64,000 nt of DNA from Acanthosepion pharaonis (lineage: Eukaryota > Mollusca > Cephalopoda > Sepiida > Sepiidae), in NCBI GenBank assembly GCA_903632075.3, contig CAHIKZ030000807.1, positions 1,618,501-1,682,500 on the forward strand, given 5' to 3'. Below are positions 1 through 10,003 of this stretch, one piece after another. The notes under the pieces are model-generated. The model had not been told where the DNA came from. It made no database searches and saw nothing but the letters and a program-made list of their open reading frames with translations. Both the position numbers and the translations under genes were made by a program. Every line of letters begins with the position of its first letter. Position 1 is the stretch's first letter.

Positions 1-175
1 GGAACCCTTTATTTAGTCCATGGGAGTAGACTGTTCTAGTTCCTCAATTTCAGTTAATTCTCTTTTGTAACTCAACTCTCCAAGTCTTTGTTCATGTATG
101 CTGTGGCCAGGTATTGAATTCACAACTCTTTGGGTCAAGTCACTTTTAATTTATTAATCTGACCGATTCTATTAC
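1..175 (-). mobile_element. SINE-2 fragment, cut by window edge
   Basis: The first bases match, in the same orientation, the left arm of the SINE-2 palindrome at 54.7 kb: a CCCTTTATTT block, then GTAGACTGTTCTAGTTCC, then GGTATTGAATTCACAACTC. The last block is the reverse complement of a B-box-like tRNA segment. The sense strand is therefore minus, and the element's 3' tail lies outside the window. The copy is worn. Family membership is seen by comparison within the window; the tRNA origin is inferred from the fuller copy. Confidence 0.6.
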
Positions 176-389
176 TTAAATGTTATTTTTAGTGGATACT
201 TTAGTAGACACTCCATTTATTTATATATATAAATTATTAATAAATACAAATCCATCAATTCTTTAGAAATTGCTTTATTTACGTTAGGAGATGAAACTGA
301 TCAGCTATGTATATCTTGAAAGTCTAAGAAAGATTTTCATTTATAAGGTACTGTTCAACTTTGCTTGATCAGTGACACATTTCATGTTC

Positions 390-500
390 AAAAGGCCTAA
401 AGGATCTCTATGATGGTTTCCTTTGCCCAGGGGAATGCAGGTTCAAATCCTGCTGGAGAACACATTTTCTTTTCAAATAAGATTTCTTGAATATTCAGGC
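390..500 (+). mobile_element. tRNA-like B-box fragment
   Basis: A GGTTCAAATCC block near 432-442 closely resembles the RNA polymerase III B box, and it is followed by a purine-rich flank. A short similar layout recurs near 47.2 kb. No A box is convincing here, so this is probably the 3' half of a tRNA-derived SINE head rather than a tRNA gene. Confidence 0.35.
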
Positions 501-600
501 CAGTAGATTAAAACAAATGAATCTAATGTTTAATGAATAAACAGGGCATCTATTCAAATATGGGTATCCACTTAAAATAACATTTAAGTAATTATATATT

Positions 601-631
<31 letters not shown>

Positions 632-1400
632 ATTTTACTAAAAATTCAACAAATACAAATCTTGCCTAAATACACAATATATATATATATATATATATAA
701 ATTTACAAGAACCCTTAAGAAAAAATCTGGTCAAAAACACTAAAATTCTATATAAATCACATTACTGAAAACATCTCACTATTAGAGAGGCCTTGTATAT
801 TAAACATCTCACTCCTACTATCAATCTCACTTTATTTAACAATTGAAATAAAATGTTAAAAGACTTTTAAAAATAGAAAGAGAGTCACACAAATTCCAAC
901 TGCGCTTAACATGACTTGGAATAGATGCTCTTCATAAAAAAATAACACAAAAATAAAATAAAATTAAACAGTCAAAATATGAGAAAAAATTAACAACACC
1001 AAAAAAAACCCTTGAAAATGGCTAAAGAAGTGTCCAAAAGCATTTGGGACAATGAAAATTATGGAAAATTTCTGTACTTACTTACTCCTACAAAATGGAA
1101 AAAGTAAATAAAAAATTAATTAAATCTTCTTTGTCTGCCATATTCAATGAAAGATGTTTAAAAGGAAGGTTGCTACCCAAATATATATTAATATATCTAT
1201 ATATATGCTAAAAAAATAAACAAGTATAAGTTAGTGAGTAAATGATTTTAGAAATTACAAAAACCATGTTGATATGAATAAATATTGAACTTTATTATAT
1301 CAAACTCAATATTTATTGATCTAGTCAAATATCACCCACTTTATTGGTCAAAATTCTGTTCACCTTGATATATATTAAAATTTTATATATATATATTAAT
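501..1400. other. AT-rich stretch, nothing recognised
   Basis: Very AT-rich sequence with short (TA)n runs at about 596-625 and 679-700. I see no coding motif, tRNA box or clear match to the repeat families defined elsewhere in this window. Confidence 0.5.
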
Positions 1401-1407
1401 ACCTAGA

Positions 1408-1433
1408 ATTATTATTTTATTCTTAATTTTATC

Positions 1434-1484
<51 letters not shown>

Positions 1485-1510
1485 ATAAAATAAAAATAAA
1501 ATAATAATAA

Positions 1511-1556
<46 letters not shown>

Positions 1557-1560
1557 TCCA
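1408..1560. repeat. (TA)n/(TG)n arrays inside an imperfect palindrome
   Basis: The block ATTATTTTATTCTTAATTTT at about 1410 is answered in inverted orientation by a TAAAATAAAAATAAAATAAT block at about 1484-1503. Between them lie (TA)n then (TG)n. A second (TA)n ending in ACACAC follows at 1512-1555. It has the same layout as the cleaner hairpin at 32.6 kb. Confidence 0.6.
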
Positions 1561-1990
1561 CAGCCTGTTCCAACTTCCTTTTCACTCGTTAACCTTCATT
1601 TATCCATCTAAGTACCCTTTAATGCACATGATAGAAAAAACAAGAAAATAATGATATTTGATTTATAAGATGTCCCATGAAAAAGACATTGCATTTTGAA
1701 TAGAAATCTAACACCCCATTTTACTTTTCTCCTCCTCCACTTACCTTACCCCTTCCTTCTGAACCTCCTTCCCAGCTATCACTCACTCTCTTTCTATAGG
1801 TGCCTACATAAGTCCTGAGTCTTTCACCTAGTTATTGATCCAGTGGGTCAGTACTGACTCTGCTATTGTCTCTCCACAGAATTATGCCCCTTACCCTATC
1901 AACCCTGCCGTTTCTTCATGATTGGCATCATATGATTCTGAACCAATTTGTCAGTTGGAATTCTTCCATTCTATTCACTTTTATCCTTGT
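1561..1990. other. Unassigned low-copy sequence
   Basis: Mixed-composition sequence between a dinucleotide array and a LINE-C fragment. Open frames here are short and give no recognisable protein; part of it may be eroded LINE-C coding sequence. Confidence 0.4.
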
Positions 1991-2425
1991 TTTCAGTTGC
2001 AGAAATGCTTTGTATATCTATCTATCTATCTATGCATACATACTAGCCTCTCACTACTTTATCACTATTTTCATGGCAAATGTTCAAACGAGCTACATTC
2101 CTTAGTTCAGAGCTTCACACATAGGACCCATGATGCCACGTACACACGGTCAACATTCTTGTTCCATTTGTATTCCATTGTCAAGAAGGAAATTCTATTC
2201 AGACAGCTTCTTCCCCAGAACTATTACTACATGGAACAGACTCTCAGGAGTGTGTTTACCTGTTCACTATGATCTGAACCTCTTCAAACCTAATGTTGTC
2301 TAGCCTATCTAGCCTTATATTATGCACTTTTAACTTCCTCTCTTTTTGCCCTTATAATAACCTCATTCAGGAACACTCTACCTAGGGTGACTCTTAGGCC
2401 TTGTATTGGCTGAACAATAAAATTA
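1990..2425 (+). mobile_element. LINE-C 3' fragment
   Basis: The translation shows the family signature seen again at 16.8, 30.8 and 63.5 kb: a YHYFHGKCSNELHSLV-type block, then THDATYT, then a KFHSDSFF-like segment, here eroded to KEILFRQLLPQN. The tail carries the CTACCTAGGGTG block shared with the other copies. This is the extreme C-terminal region of a non-LTR retrotransposon polyprotein, after the reverse transcriptase, plus its 3' UTR. It is 5'-truncated and frameshifted. Confidence 0.6.
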
Positions 2426-2639
2426 CATATAATTTTTAAGCTTAGCTCAGTCTGACACAATATAGAAGATTCTATGAGGATCAAAATACTTATTCTTGTA
2501 CCTGTCTGTATGACTAGCTTGTTAACCACTACTCTATAGCAAGGTAATTTTCTGTGGTCATTGTGGAAAGGCATGCCATTTCTGTATGGGCCTCTGAGAT
2601 ACTGCATCAAATATGTGTAACACTTTCCATTTTTATTGT

Positions 2640-3060
2640 CTCTTAACTAGCCTAAAATTGTTGAGCACATGGCCAAGTGCTTAGAGACACATGTTCAAAT
2701 CTCACCAAGGTCAATTTGTTAGGAAAGTGACTTCTTGATGTTATTGATTGGGGAGGCAACCCCAGCATGTGGTACCTTAGGAAAGTGCTTGAAAACCATA
2801 CCAGTGAAATTGGGTTGTTAGAACTATTTGGGAGCCGCCGATGGTTGTGCTAGCATGGTCACAAGTTATCGTAACCAAGGATTTGAGCATAATGGCCTTG
2901 TTCAGATTCTTGATCACACTCTTCCCGAAGCTGTAACTAAAATCTACTCAGCATAGTTGTAGTATAAACTACAAATTGGAAGTTTGGGGCACCCAGTGAG
3001 GATCAAACTCCCAACTGATGTTATGAGCTACTCAGATATCTTTCCTTTGTAAATCAAGCT
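2640..3060. other. Unclassified repeat-like block, possibly SINE
   Basis: Higher in GC than its surroundings, with an ATGTTCAAATCTC segment near 2691 that is weakly B-box-like. No clear A box and no second copy in this window that I can align well. It could be an old SINE or unique sequence. Confidence 0.25.
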
Positions 3061-3339
3061 TTTCTAACATTTCAAATAGCTCTTCATGTCATATACTATC
3101 AAACAGAATGCACAAAATTTGTATACTCAGTATGAATAGTTTTAGACAGAATTCTAGAATCTTTAAACCTGTGATTTCCAATATGGGCAATTTGATTTTT
3201 AAGGTGGGTAATTCGAGAAAGAGTTATTAACAATGATATTTTTCTAGTGGGTCTCTGTAAGTAACCGTGTTTGTGCAAGTTAATACATACAGTGCATATA
3301 TACAGTATTTCTGTGTATATATGCACATGTGTAATTATG

Positions 3340-3344
<5 letters not shown>

Positions 3345-3432
<88 letters not shown>

Positions 3433-3573
3433 GTATATTTAGCAGCAATTTTTCATTAATGCATGTTTCATTAAATAATATAGACACGTGTGATTAAGCT
3501 TATCAGACAATATGGAAGAAACTTTATTTAAAATAAATAGACAAAACTTGTCTATATTATTTAATGAAATATG

Positions 3574-3604
<31 letters not shown>

Positions 3605-3605
3605 G
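3345..3605. repeat. (TC)n-(TA)n array and palindromic element
   Basis: A (TC)n run (3348-3373) and (TA)n (3380-3430) lead into a hairpin. Arm 3455-3486 is nearly a perfect inverted match to 3549-3580 (32 bp, about two mismatches), and a second (TA)n follows. The arm sequence around TTTCATTAAATAATATAGAC recurs at 63.2 kb, so this is a dispersed palindromic element tied to (TA)n arrays rather than a unique hairpin. Confidence 0.7.
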
Positions 3606-4070
3606 TTATAGAAATGGACGTCCGACAATTTATTTATTAAAGACATTTTTATTTATGTTTAACGTTGTTATTTTATCCTAAAATTTAAGCAAATGTTTAT
3701 GATAAACAGTATTAAATAACATTTATGCCTGAATGTCAAATTTTATAGAAAATATTCGTTCATAGACAGGATTAACCTGCATCCTATACGGAACCCTATA
3801 GGCGTGCCTTAACCACTCGGCCACCATGTTTGAATAGATGAATTTACTTTTTAAATCTTAATGAAGAATTATAATGTCTGGCGTACGAGTAAACAAATGA
3901 CGCTCATATTTAAGAAATGGCTTAGGTCCGACAATTTATTATAAAGACATTTTTATTTATGTTTAACAAAAATTTTATAGATACAAGTATTTAAGCAAAA
4001 ACAAACATTTTTATAGTATTAAATGACATTTTGAAAATATTAAAGAAATTTTCAGAAAATATTCATAGAT
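3606..4070. mobile_element. Degraded tandem pair of foldback-element left halves
   Basis: Two successive copies begin near 3610 and 3915 and match the foldback units at 9.4 and 9.77 kb (blocks such as CCGACAATTTATTTATTAAA and GTTTATGATAAACAGTATTA). The first contains a tRNA-like core on the minus strand at about 3770-3832, with A box TGGCCGAGTGG and a damaged B box. The same head-to-tail dimer occurs at the 9.4-kb locus. Many small deletions make this copy look compressed. Confidence 0.65.
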
Positions 4071-5215
4071 AAAGTGTGTCATCCCTCTGGAAGGTCTGGA
4101 CATGACTATGAAACCACTTAACTATATTTTTGAACCTTCCACAGATTAAAATGGTTTTGTATAAAAGAAAAAGAATTGAATCTTTTTCCAGGTATGCTAA
4201 AGGAGAAGGTAAACAAATACGATAATGTTAAAAATGGACGGATAACAATTTATTTATTGAAGACATTTTAAAGAATGAATGTGTTAAAATTTATTTACAA
4301 TGTAGTAAGTTATTGCATTGTTTGATGATGAATCATATTAAATAACGTTTGCATCACAAATGATGGAAATCATATTGAAGATGTTATTTGGAAAATATAC
4401 CAATTCAATAAAATGTTTTTGAAAAGATTTCATTCCTGAAAATAACATTTTTGACTATGTGTCTGTTCTTTAAGGGCACCGTGTAGAACTGAATGCAGGT
4501 GCCAACATGAAAAATTGTGAAAAAGAAAGAAGAATTTAATACCGGACATTCAGAACATTTATTCAGACATAAATTGTAATAAAAAATTCTTTATCTACAA
4601 TCATTTTTTTATGTATTTTTGTTTATGATATGTTAACAGGTTTTATTCATGGAAGATTGTAGTTTATAAGTAAATTCGACCTTTAATCTACCATAAGGTT
4701 CCACTTTGGTTGGTTTTCAAAATGCGTATATAATGTTTTTCCGTATAGGATTTTTTTATTTCCTGTCATGAGCAAATTTTTTGGATGAAATTTGAAGGAC
4801 ATTCAATTAGATGATCAATTATTTAATACTGTTTATCATAAACAGAGCATTTCTTAAATACTTGTGTCTTTTGTCAAGTTAAACCAAATAAAAATGTTTT
4901 TAATAAATATATATATAAATATGCAAGTTATTTGATTATTTTTAGACCCTTTAAAATTCTAAAATTAAATGATAAAAGTTTTGAAGATATATGTTAAGAA
5001 AATATAGAATGAATTTTTTTTAATAGTATTTAATTAGATTCCTGAGGTTTGAATAGATGTTCACTTTTTAAATAATAAGAATTATATGTCACAGTGGGGG
5101 AATCAGGATTTTAGAGATGCTTAGGTGGGACATAAAAAATGGATAGAATACTGCTTTAAACAATCATTTTTATATATGATGCTTTTGAAAATATTAAAGA
5201 CTTCATGTGATTCAA
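4071..5215. other. Interleaved hybrid of two repeats
   Basis: Compared with 5219-6130, this block follows the same order of landmarks: start AAAGTGTGTC, then GGTATGCTAAAGGAGAAGG, then TTCTTTAAGGGCACCGTGTAG, then TGATATGTTAACAGG. Between and within them, short patches match the foldback element instead, on the plus strand near 4210-4270 and on the minus strand from about 4545 to 4920. Examples are TTTATAAG, AAATTCGACCTT, TTTCCGTATAGGAT and CTGTTTATCATAAACAGAGC. Patches alternate every 5-20 bases. See findings. Confidence 0.6.
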
Positions 5216-5218
5216 TAT

Positions 5219-5612
5219 AAAGTGTGTCCCTAAGGTCTGGACACATAGGAAATCTCATTAACTATATTTTTTCACCTCCACAGATTAAACATGGTTTTGT
5301 AGAAAGAAGAAAGAATTGACTTCTTTTCCAGGGTATGCTAAAGGAGAAGGTGTACTCAATGAAAATCACGGATGCAACACACTCAATTGAACACATAAAG
5401 AATGAATGTGTTAAAATTGCCAGCAATGTAGTGTTATTGCATTAGGTTGATGTGAATCATACTAAGCACAACGTTTGCATCACAAATGATGGAAATCATA
5501 CTGAAGATGTTATTTGTTAATATACCAATTCAATAAAATGTTTTTGAAAATTTCATTTCTTGAAAATATGCATTTTTGACTATGTGTCTGTTCTTTAAGG
5601 GCACCGTGTAGA
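5219..5612 (+). mobile_element. Deleted Tc1/mariner-superfamily transposon (DUF4817/DDE_3 type)
   Basis: Ends are imperfect inverted repeats: AGTGTGTCCCTAAGGTCTGG at 5221, answered at 5578-5612 by TATGTGTCTGTTCTTTAAGG. Just inside, an ATG at 5291 opens a frame reading MVL-stop-KEERID, like the start of this transposase family. The frame at 5332-5520 reads GMLKEKVYSMKITDATHSIE..., ending VCITNDGNHTEDVIC. It resembles the C-terminus of DUF4817/DDE_3 transposases (LKDKVYS...RICIDVNGGH). The catalytic core between is missing, and a TAG interrupts the C-terminal part. Family assignment is from memory of the motif pattern. Confidence 0.6.
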
Positions 5613-6190
5613 ACCGGAATGTGCCAACATTAAAAATCAACAAAAGAAAGAAGAATTTAATACCATATTCTCTGAACTCTTATTCAGACATAAATCTGTC
5701 AAATCAAAATTCCCATCTACAATCATTTTTTTATGTATTTTTGTTTATGATATGTTAACAGGTTTTATCTCTGTTTTATAGTTAATTTCTTAATATAGTC
5801 TTCTTCCACTTTGGTTGGTTTTCAAAATGTGTTCTTTCTTTCTCTCTTTTTTTATTTTTTATTTTCTTTCATCCCAAATTTTCTTGGATGGATTTGAAGG
5901 TGCCCTCTCAATTAGATGATCAATTATTCTGGGCTCCTTGCCCTTACATTTCTTCACTATTGTGTATTTTGTCAAGTTTCCAAATATCTGCTTATTAGGG
6001 CTTTTAGCGATATAAATATAGGCAAGAGTTTGATTGTTGACCCTTTGCCCACCTCTCTGAAAAGTTTTGAAGACATCTTAAGAAAATATAGAATGAATTT
6101 TTTTTGTTCTTAATTAGATTAGTGAGGTTTTTGGAGAACCTTCAATTTCAAAGCTGGACAAATTGTCTGCAGCATAAATAAGATAGATAA
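5613..6190. other. Flank of the deleted transposon, no function seen
   Basis: AT-rich sequence whose order is echoed in the hybrid block at 4500-5060. It has T-rich runs and a small open frame at 5916-6113 with no recognisable motif. It may be part of the same larger duplicated unit as 5219-5612. Confidence 0.4.
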
Positions 6191-6219
6191 TTTTTATCAC
6201 GTTTAGGTTGTTGAAAATG

Positions 6220-6335
6220 ATTATTACTCTGACAATAAATACCTGATTGCTGATAGATCTCAATTATAATCAATTGATTTGTTTTTAACAGCTTATTAAC
6301 CTTTTCTGGGTAATTTAAAACTAAAACAGAGCTTA
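6220..6335 (-). mobile_element. SINE-1a tail fragment, left copy of a long direct repeat
   Basis: Contains the reverse complement of the SINE-1a 3' end (GTTTTTAACAGCTTATTAACC, then TTTTCTGGGTAATTTAAA). The same segment with its left flank (CTCTGACAATAAATACCTGA) recurs at 6711-6825, directly after the plus-strand SINE-1a copy, so the two roughly 115-bp copies bracket that insertion. Confidence 0.7.
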
Positions 6336-6712
6336 CCTTCATACCATGTTGAAACACCAGTTCCTATACAATCACCAAAGTTAAGCAATATCAAGATGGG
6401 TGACCACTTGGGAATATCAGGCGCTGCAAGCTTGGATATGCAGATAGTGTAATGGATAATGGCTTAGAGTTGTTAATCAGAGTGCTGTGTTCCAATTCCT
6501 GCTAAGTTTGTTATATTCACTTATGCACAAATACCCTTGGGAAAGGTATGGATCCACCTTTTCTCCCTCAGCTATAGGTTAATTAGCAAGACATTTATCA
6601 TGAAACCGTTATTATCTTAAAAAGAATTCTTACACTTTAAAAGTATATTCTGGCTTTAAATAACCTGAAAAGGGTTGATAAGCTGTAAAAATAAATCAAT
6701 CAATCAATTTCT
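6336..6712 (+). mobile_element. SINE-1a: 5S-rRNA-like head, tRNA-like unit, specific tail
   Basis: The head reads like 5S rRNA: CCATGTTGAAACACCAGTTC, then ATCACCAAAGTTAAGCAA, then GATGGGTGACCACTTGGGAA, which covers the internal promoter A and C boxes. About 16 bases before the C box are deleted. Next comes a tRNA-like unit with A-box-like TAGTGTAATGG and B-box-like GTTCCAATTCC, then the tail TTCTGGCTTTAAATAACC and (ATCA)n. Such 5S-tRNA chimeras are known in vertebrate AmnSINE1. This is a dispersed, presumably LINE-mobilised element. Confidence 0.8.
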
Positions 6713-7045
6713 CTGACAATAAATACCTGATCACTGATAGATCTAAATCATAATAATTGATTGATTTGTTTTTACAGCTTATCAACCTTTTCTGGGTTAT
6801 TTAAAACTAAAATATACTTATTGTGTTGTAAGAATAATTCTTTTTTTGCAAGTGAATATACCACTGTTTTTCCTACTATTTAACCCGTATATGGGGGTGG
6901 AGATGTATTTATATCTTTCCCAAGGCTACTTATGCATAAGTGACTGTAAGAAACATATCTGAAATCTGATCTTGGCTCTCTGATTTCTCATTTCAAGTTG
7001 CTATCCATTACACCACCTGCACATCCACTCTCATCATAATACTAT
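6713..7045 (-). mobile_element. SINE-1a, tRNA half and tail
   Basis: Read on the minus strand, the tRNA-like half (A-box region near 7000-7020, reading GGTGGTGTAATGG) runs into the body with CACTTATGCATAAG and ends in the tail at 6750-6800. The 5S head is absent. It is adjacent and opposite to the plus-strand copy, so the locus is a nested SINE pair. Confidence 0.65.
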
Positions 7046-7139
7046 AAATTATAATCACCTTAAATAAGAGAAATTGTCACAGAACATGTTCTTCTAAATT
7101 AAGAGAGAAATCACTATAACATTCTTCACAAGTTATAGA

Positions 7140-7865
7140 TTTGCAAACTGTCAGCTTAGGATATTTGCAATCATGACTCTCCACAATTTCTTATCTTTTG
7201 TAGCTCTAATCAATCTTTGTCCTTTTACTATCTCTCTCAGTCTTTGTTCTGACAACCATTTATACCAGCTGGTTAGGTGAGTTAATTGATATTTCCTTCT
7301 CTTCTTTCCTTGAGTGTCCTGTGAGTATCAAATTCTTCTCATTATGTGTCCGAGAAATGTCAACCATATTTTTCTGACTCTACAAGTGTCCTTTACATTT
7401 CCATTTTCTTTAAAACTTTCTCATTGCTCACACATTTTGTATATAGTATTCTTAGTATCTTCCTGTAGATCCACATCTCTGTTGCCTCAAGTCTCCTCTT
7501 CATCTGTGAGGAAATTGTCCAGCATTCACTGCCATATAGGAAGATTTATATTACATTACTTTTCAGGATTTCTTTTTTGTTTGTAATGAAATTTTCCTGT
7601 TTGTTAATACTTTGTTTAGCTTTTGGAAGTTTCTTTCACTATTCCAATGCCTCGCATTTTCTATAGCCTGATATAACACTTCTCAGATAGTTAAATTTCT
7701 CTACTTGGTTTGTTTTGATGTTTTCAATTTTTAATGTCCCATATTTCGGGCTGTCCCTATTGTTAATGATCATAAATTCTGTCTTCTTACTATTAATAGT
7801 TAATCTTTTCTTCCTGCTTTTCCTTTACTACCTTGTCTAAAAGTACTTGCAGTTTCCTTTCTGTA
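7140..7865 (-). mobile_element. LINE-A 3' end
   Basis: On the minus strand this encodes, with frameshifts, the post-RT region typical of LINE-A: a KYLGSV-like start, ETKKR, LYGSECWT-like, EATE.W.YRRM.RI, then a basic segment. It ends in the family 3' tail containing TTGTGGAGAGTCATGATTGC near 7165-7185. The family is a non-LTR retrotransposon of the group often annotated as endonuclease-reverse transcriptase. It is 5'-truncated and dead. Confidence 0.75.
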
Positions 7866-7869
7866 TCTG

Positions 7870-8270
7870 CTATACATATTAAAATATGTATCAGTCTTAT
7901 TGATAACTTGATTTGGGGCTAATAAATTGATAATGACTGGCAACCAGTTTTTAAAGGTAATAAAATAAATGTAAGAACACCAAAGTACCATTTATAATGC
8001 TCTTTTTATTATACATTTCAAGAATTATATCTCAAGACATTTTTGTTAAATCTTCTACCTTCTATAAACTGAAAGTCTGAAGCACCAATTTCATATTCCG
8101 TGCTAACAGGAATATATACTTGAAAAACACAGTGGATAAAATAAGTAAAGGTTTATTGTAAAAATCAATACAATAAGAATAAAGGTAACAGTTATGCACA
8201 AGGTTGTCGCAAGTCAATCCAGTAGGGAGTGCTACTATTGGAAGGTTGGTAGTTCTCATGTAAGAGAGTA
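7870..8270. other. Unassigned sequence
   Basis: Moderately AT-rich. Open frames of about 60-65 codons on the minus strand show no recognisable motif, and I found no second copy in the window. Confidence 0.4.
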
Positions 8271-8273
8271 CTC

Positions 8274-8745
8274 AACAGATCCCAGTTAGTGTATTTACTA
8301 ACCTCCCCACATGATCAGATGTGGACTAGGGCCAAATTTAATGTGGGGTATCCGAGTCCGTATGCTAAGCCAAAAATTTCCCATAGAACCCATATAAAAT
8401 GGGGTCTGGTAGCTGTTTCCCAAGATGAGACTCTGTCCTTCAACATAGCCTCATCTGGGGATCCTCTCTGTCTTCAGACAGAGAGTTTGACCAGCACAGC
8501 TGGAACAGATCCCAGCTAGTATATTTAGCTACCCCCCTCATGAGGGTTGCATGTGGCACAAAGCTGGTTTAACTTGGGTTCTCTGAGCCCATAGGCTCAA
8601 CCAAAAATATTCCCTTTTTGAACCCACATAAACAGGTTCAGGGGAAGTCTACCTCCCTGAATGAGACTCTGCCCTTTGGTGGAGCCTTGTCCGGGTTCCT
8701 CTCTGCCCGAAGGCAGATAGTTCCACCGTCTAGCTGGAATAGATT
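8274..8745. repeat. Two tandem units of about 230 bp
   Basis: The phrase CAGATCCCAGTTAGTGTATT at 8275 recurs as CAGATCCCAGCTAGTATATT at 8505 and, degraded, at 8738 (TAGATTCCATCTAGT), giving two units of about 230 and 234 bp. Both contain GAGACTCTG followed by GCCTCATC- or GCCTTGTC-like and TCCTCTCTG blocks. It is GC-richer than its flanks. I recognise no protein or RNA family. Confidence 0.75.
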
Positions 8746-8899
8746 CCATCTAGTCTCTGTAGTCCGTTGACTTACAGATACTTATAGGTAGTTATTACCT
8801 ATAGTGTAGTTACTCATGGGGGTGACAGGTTATTCGATTACATCAACCAAGTACCAAAAGAAATATGGAAAACTGAATAAAAATGTTGGTGTTTTTTGT

Positions 8900-9280
8900 A
8901 TTTTTTAATCAATTTACCCCAAGGAAGGCAATAATGGTATTAAGTTGCAAGCAGCTACTTGAAATGAAAGAGAATGAGAAGACTTTAGAAAGGAACTGGA
9001 AACTCAATCCTTAACTGGGAACATGGATTAAATGACCAGGGAGGAATGTCAACCAGATGATAGGCAAACATATCTACTCCTATTGAAGAAAAAATAAATA
9101 AAATAAAATTTCAGGGTATAGGTGGAGATGTTAGAAGTATAGAGTTTAAGTAGGCTTTAGAAGGAACCAGAATTTCAGTCCTAAACAGGAACCAAGGGAT
9201 GAACCTCTACTTCTGTTCAAAAGACTGGGGAGGAGTGTGAACCAGACGATAGGCAAACCTATTCAAATAGAGTTCACATA
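8900..9280 (-). mobile_element. Non-autonomous element with LINE-B-type 3' tail
   Basis: The left edge is the reverse complement of the LINE-B 3' end (ACCCCAAGGAAGGCAATAATGG). The rest, with CTTTAGAAAGGAAC and a two-part structure, is shared with 31.8-32.25 kb rather than with LINE-B coding copies. Both copies repeat the GTGTGAACCAGA-TGATAGGCA block. I infer a SINE-like element using a LINE-B-like tail; a divergent LINE 3' UTR is the alternative. Confidence 0.5.
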
Positions 9281-9321
9281 TATTAATGTTTATGTAATGA
9301 CTATTAATACATTATTTTATG

Positions 9322-9323
9322 TG

Positions 9324-9400
<77 letters not shown>
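9322..9400. repeat. (TA)n-(TG)n-(TA)n compound microsatellite
   Basis: A TA run, a TG run of about 24 bases and a second TA run directly abut the foldback element that starts at 9404. Translated in frame these give only isoleucine-tyrosine and valine-cysteine strings. Confidence 0.95.
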
Positions 9401-9405
<5 letters not shown>

Positions 9406-9570
9406 GAAATGGACAAGGTCCGACAATTTATTTATTAAAGACATTTTTATGTTTAACGTTGTTATTTTATAGATACAAGTATTTAAGCAAATGCTCTGTT
9501 TATGATAAACAGTATTAAATAACATTTACCGGCCTGAATGTCCGAGAAATTTTCATAGAAAATATTCATT

Positions 9571-9645
9571 CTTTGACAGGATTCGAACCTGCATCCTATA
9601 TCGGAACCGTCATATACGCTGACGTGCCTTACCTCTAGGCTACAA
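9571..9645 (-). other. tRNA-like sequence in foldback element, copy 1
   Basis: On the minus strand, TAGCCTAGAGG fits the A-box consensus TRGYNNARNNG and GGTTCGAATCC is a perfect B box, spaced as in a tRNA. The acceptor stem is not convincing and the segment sits inside a repeat. I call it a tRNA-derived pol III promoter region rather than a functional tRNA. Confidence 0.6.
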
Positions 9646-9927
9646 AGAACCGTTCGTAGACAAGGTCGAATTTACTGCTTATAAACTCCAATCTTCTACG
9701 AATCTCGTACATTCATAACTGCTCTGGCGTATCGAATGTAAACAAATGATGTCATATATTAAGAAATGGACAAGGTCCGACAATTTATTTATTAAAGACA
9801 TTTTTATGTTTAATGTTGTTATTTTATAGATACAAGTATTTAAGCAAATGCTCTGTTTATGATAAACAGTATTAAATAACATTTACCAGCCTGAATGTCC
9901 GAGAAATTTTCATAGAAAATATTCGTT

Positions 9928-10003
9928 CTTTGACAGGATTCGAACCTGCATCCTATACGGAACCATCATATATGCTGACGTGCCTTACCTCTAGGCTACA
10001 AAG
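9928..10003 (-). other. tRNA-like sequence in foldback element, copy 2
   Basis: Same A box and B box as copy 1, with a few substitutions between them. The central region reads TCCGTATAGGATGC on the minus strand. Confidence 0.6.

Noticed and set aside
24..1560. CRISPR arrays or phage-type features suggested by regular repeats elsewhere
   Set aside because: Repeat periods lack unique spacers, and the whole window has eukaryotic transposon content.
2640..3060. tRNA-derived SINE
   Set aside because: Only a weak B-box-like segment and no A box or second copy in the window.
6336..6460. A 5S rRNA gene
   Set aside because: The head is 5S-like but has internal deletion, is followed at once by a tRNA-like unit and specific tail, and recurs as dispersed copies.
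9571..10003. Functional tRNA genes
   Set aside because: A and B boxes are good, but the acceptor stem is poor and the segments sit inside a multi-copy foldback element.
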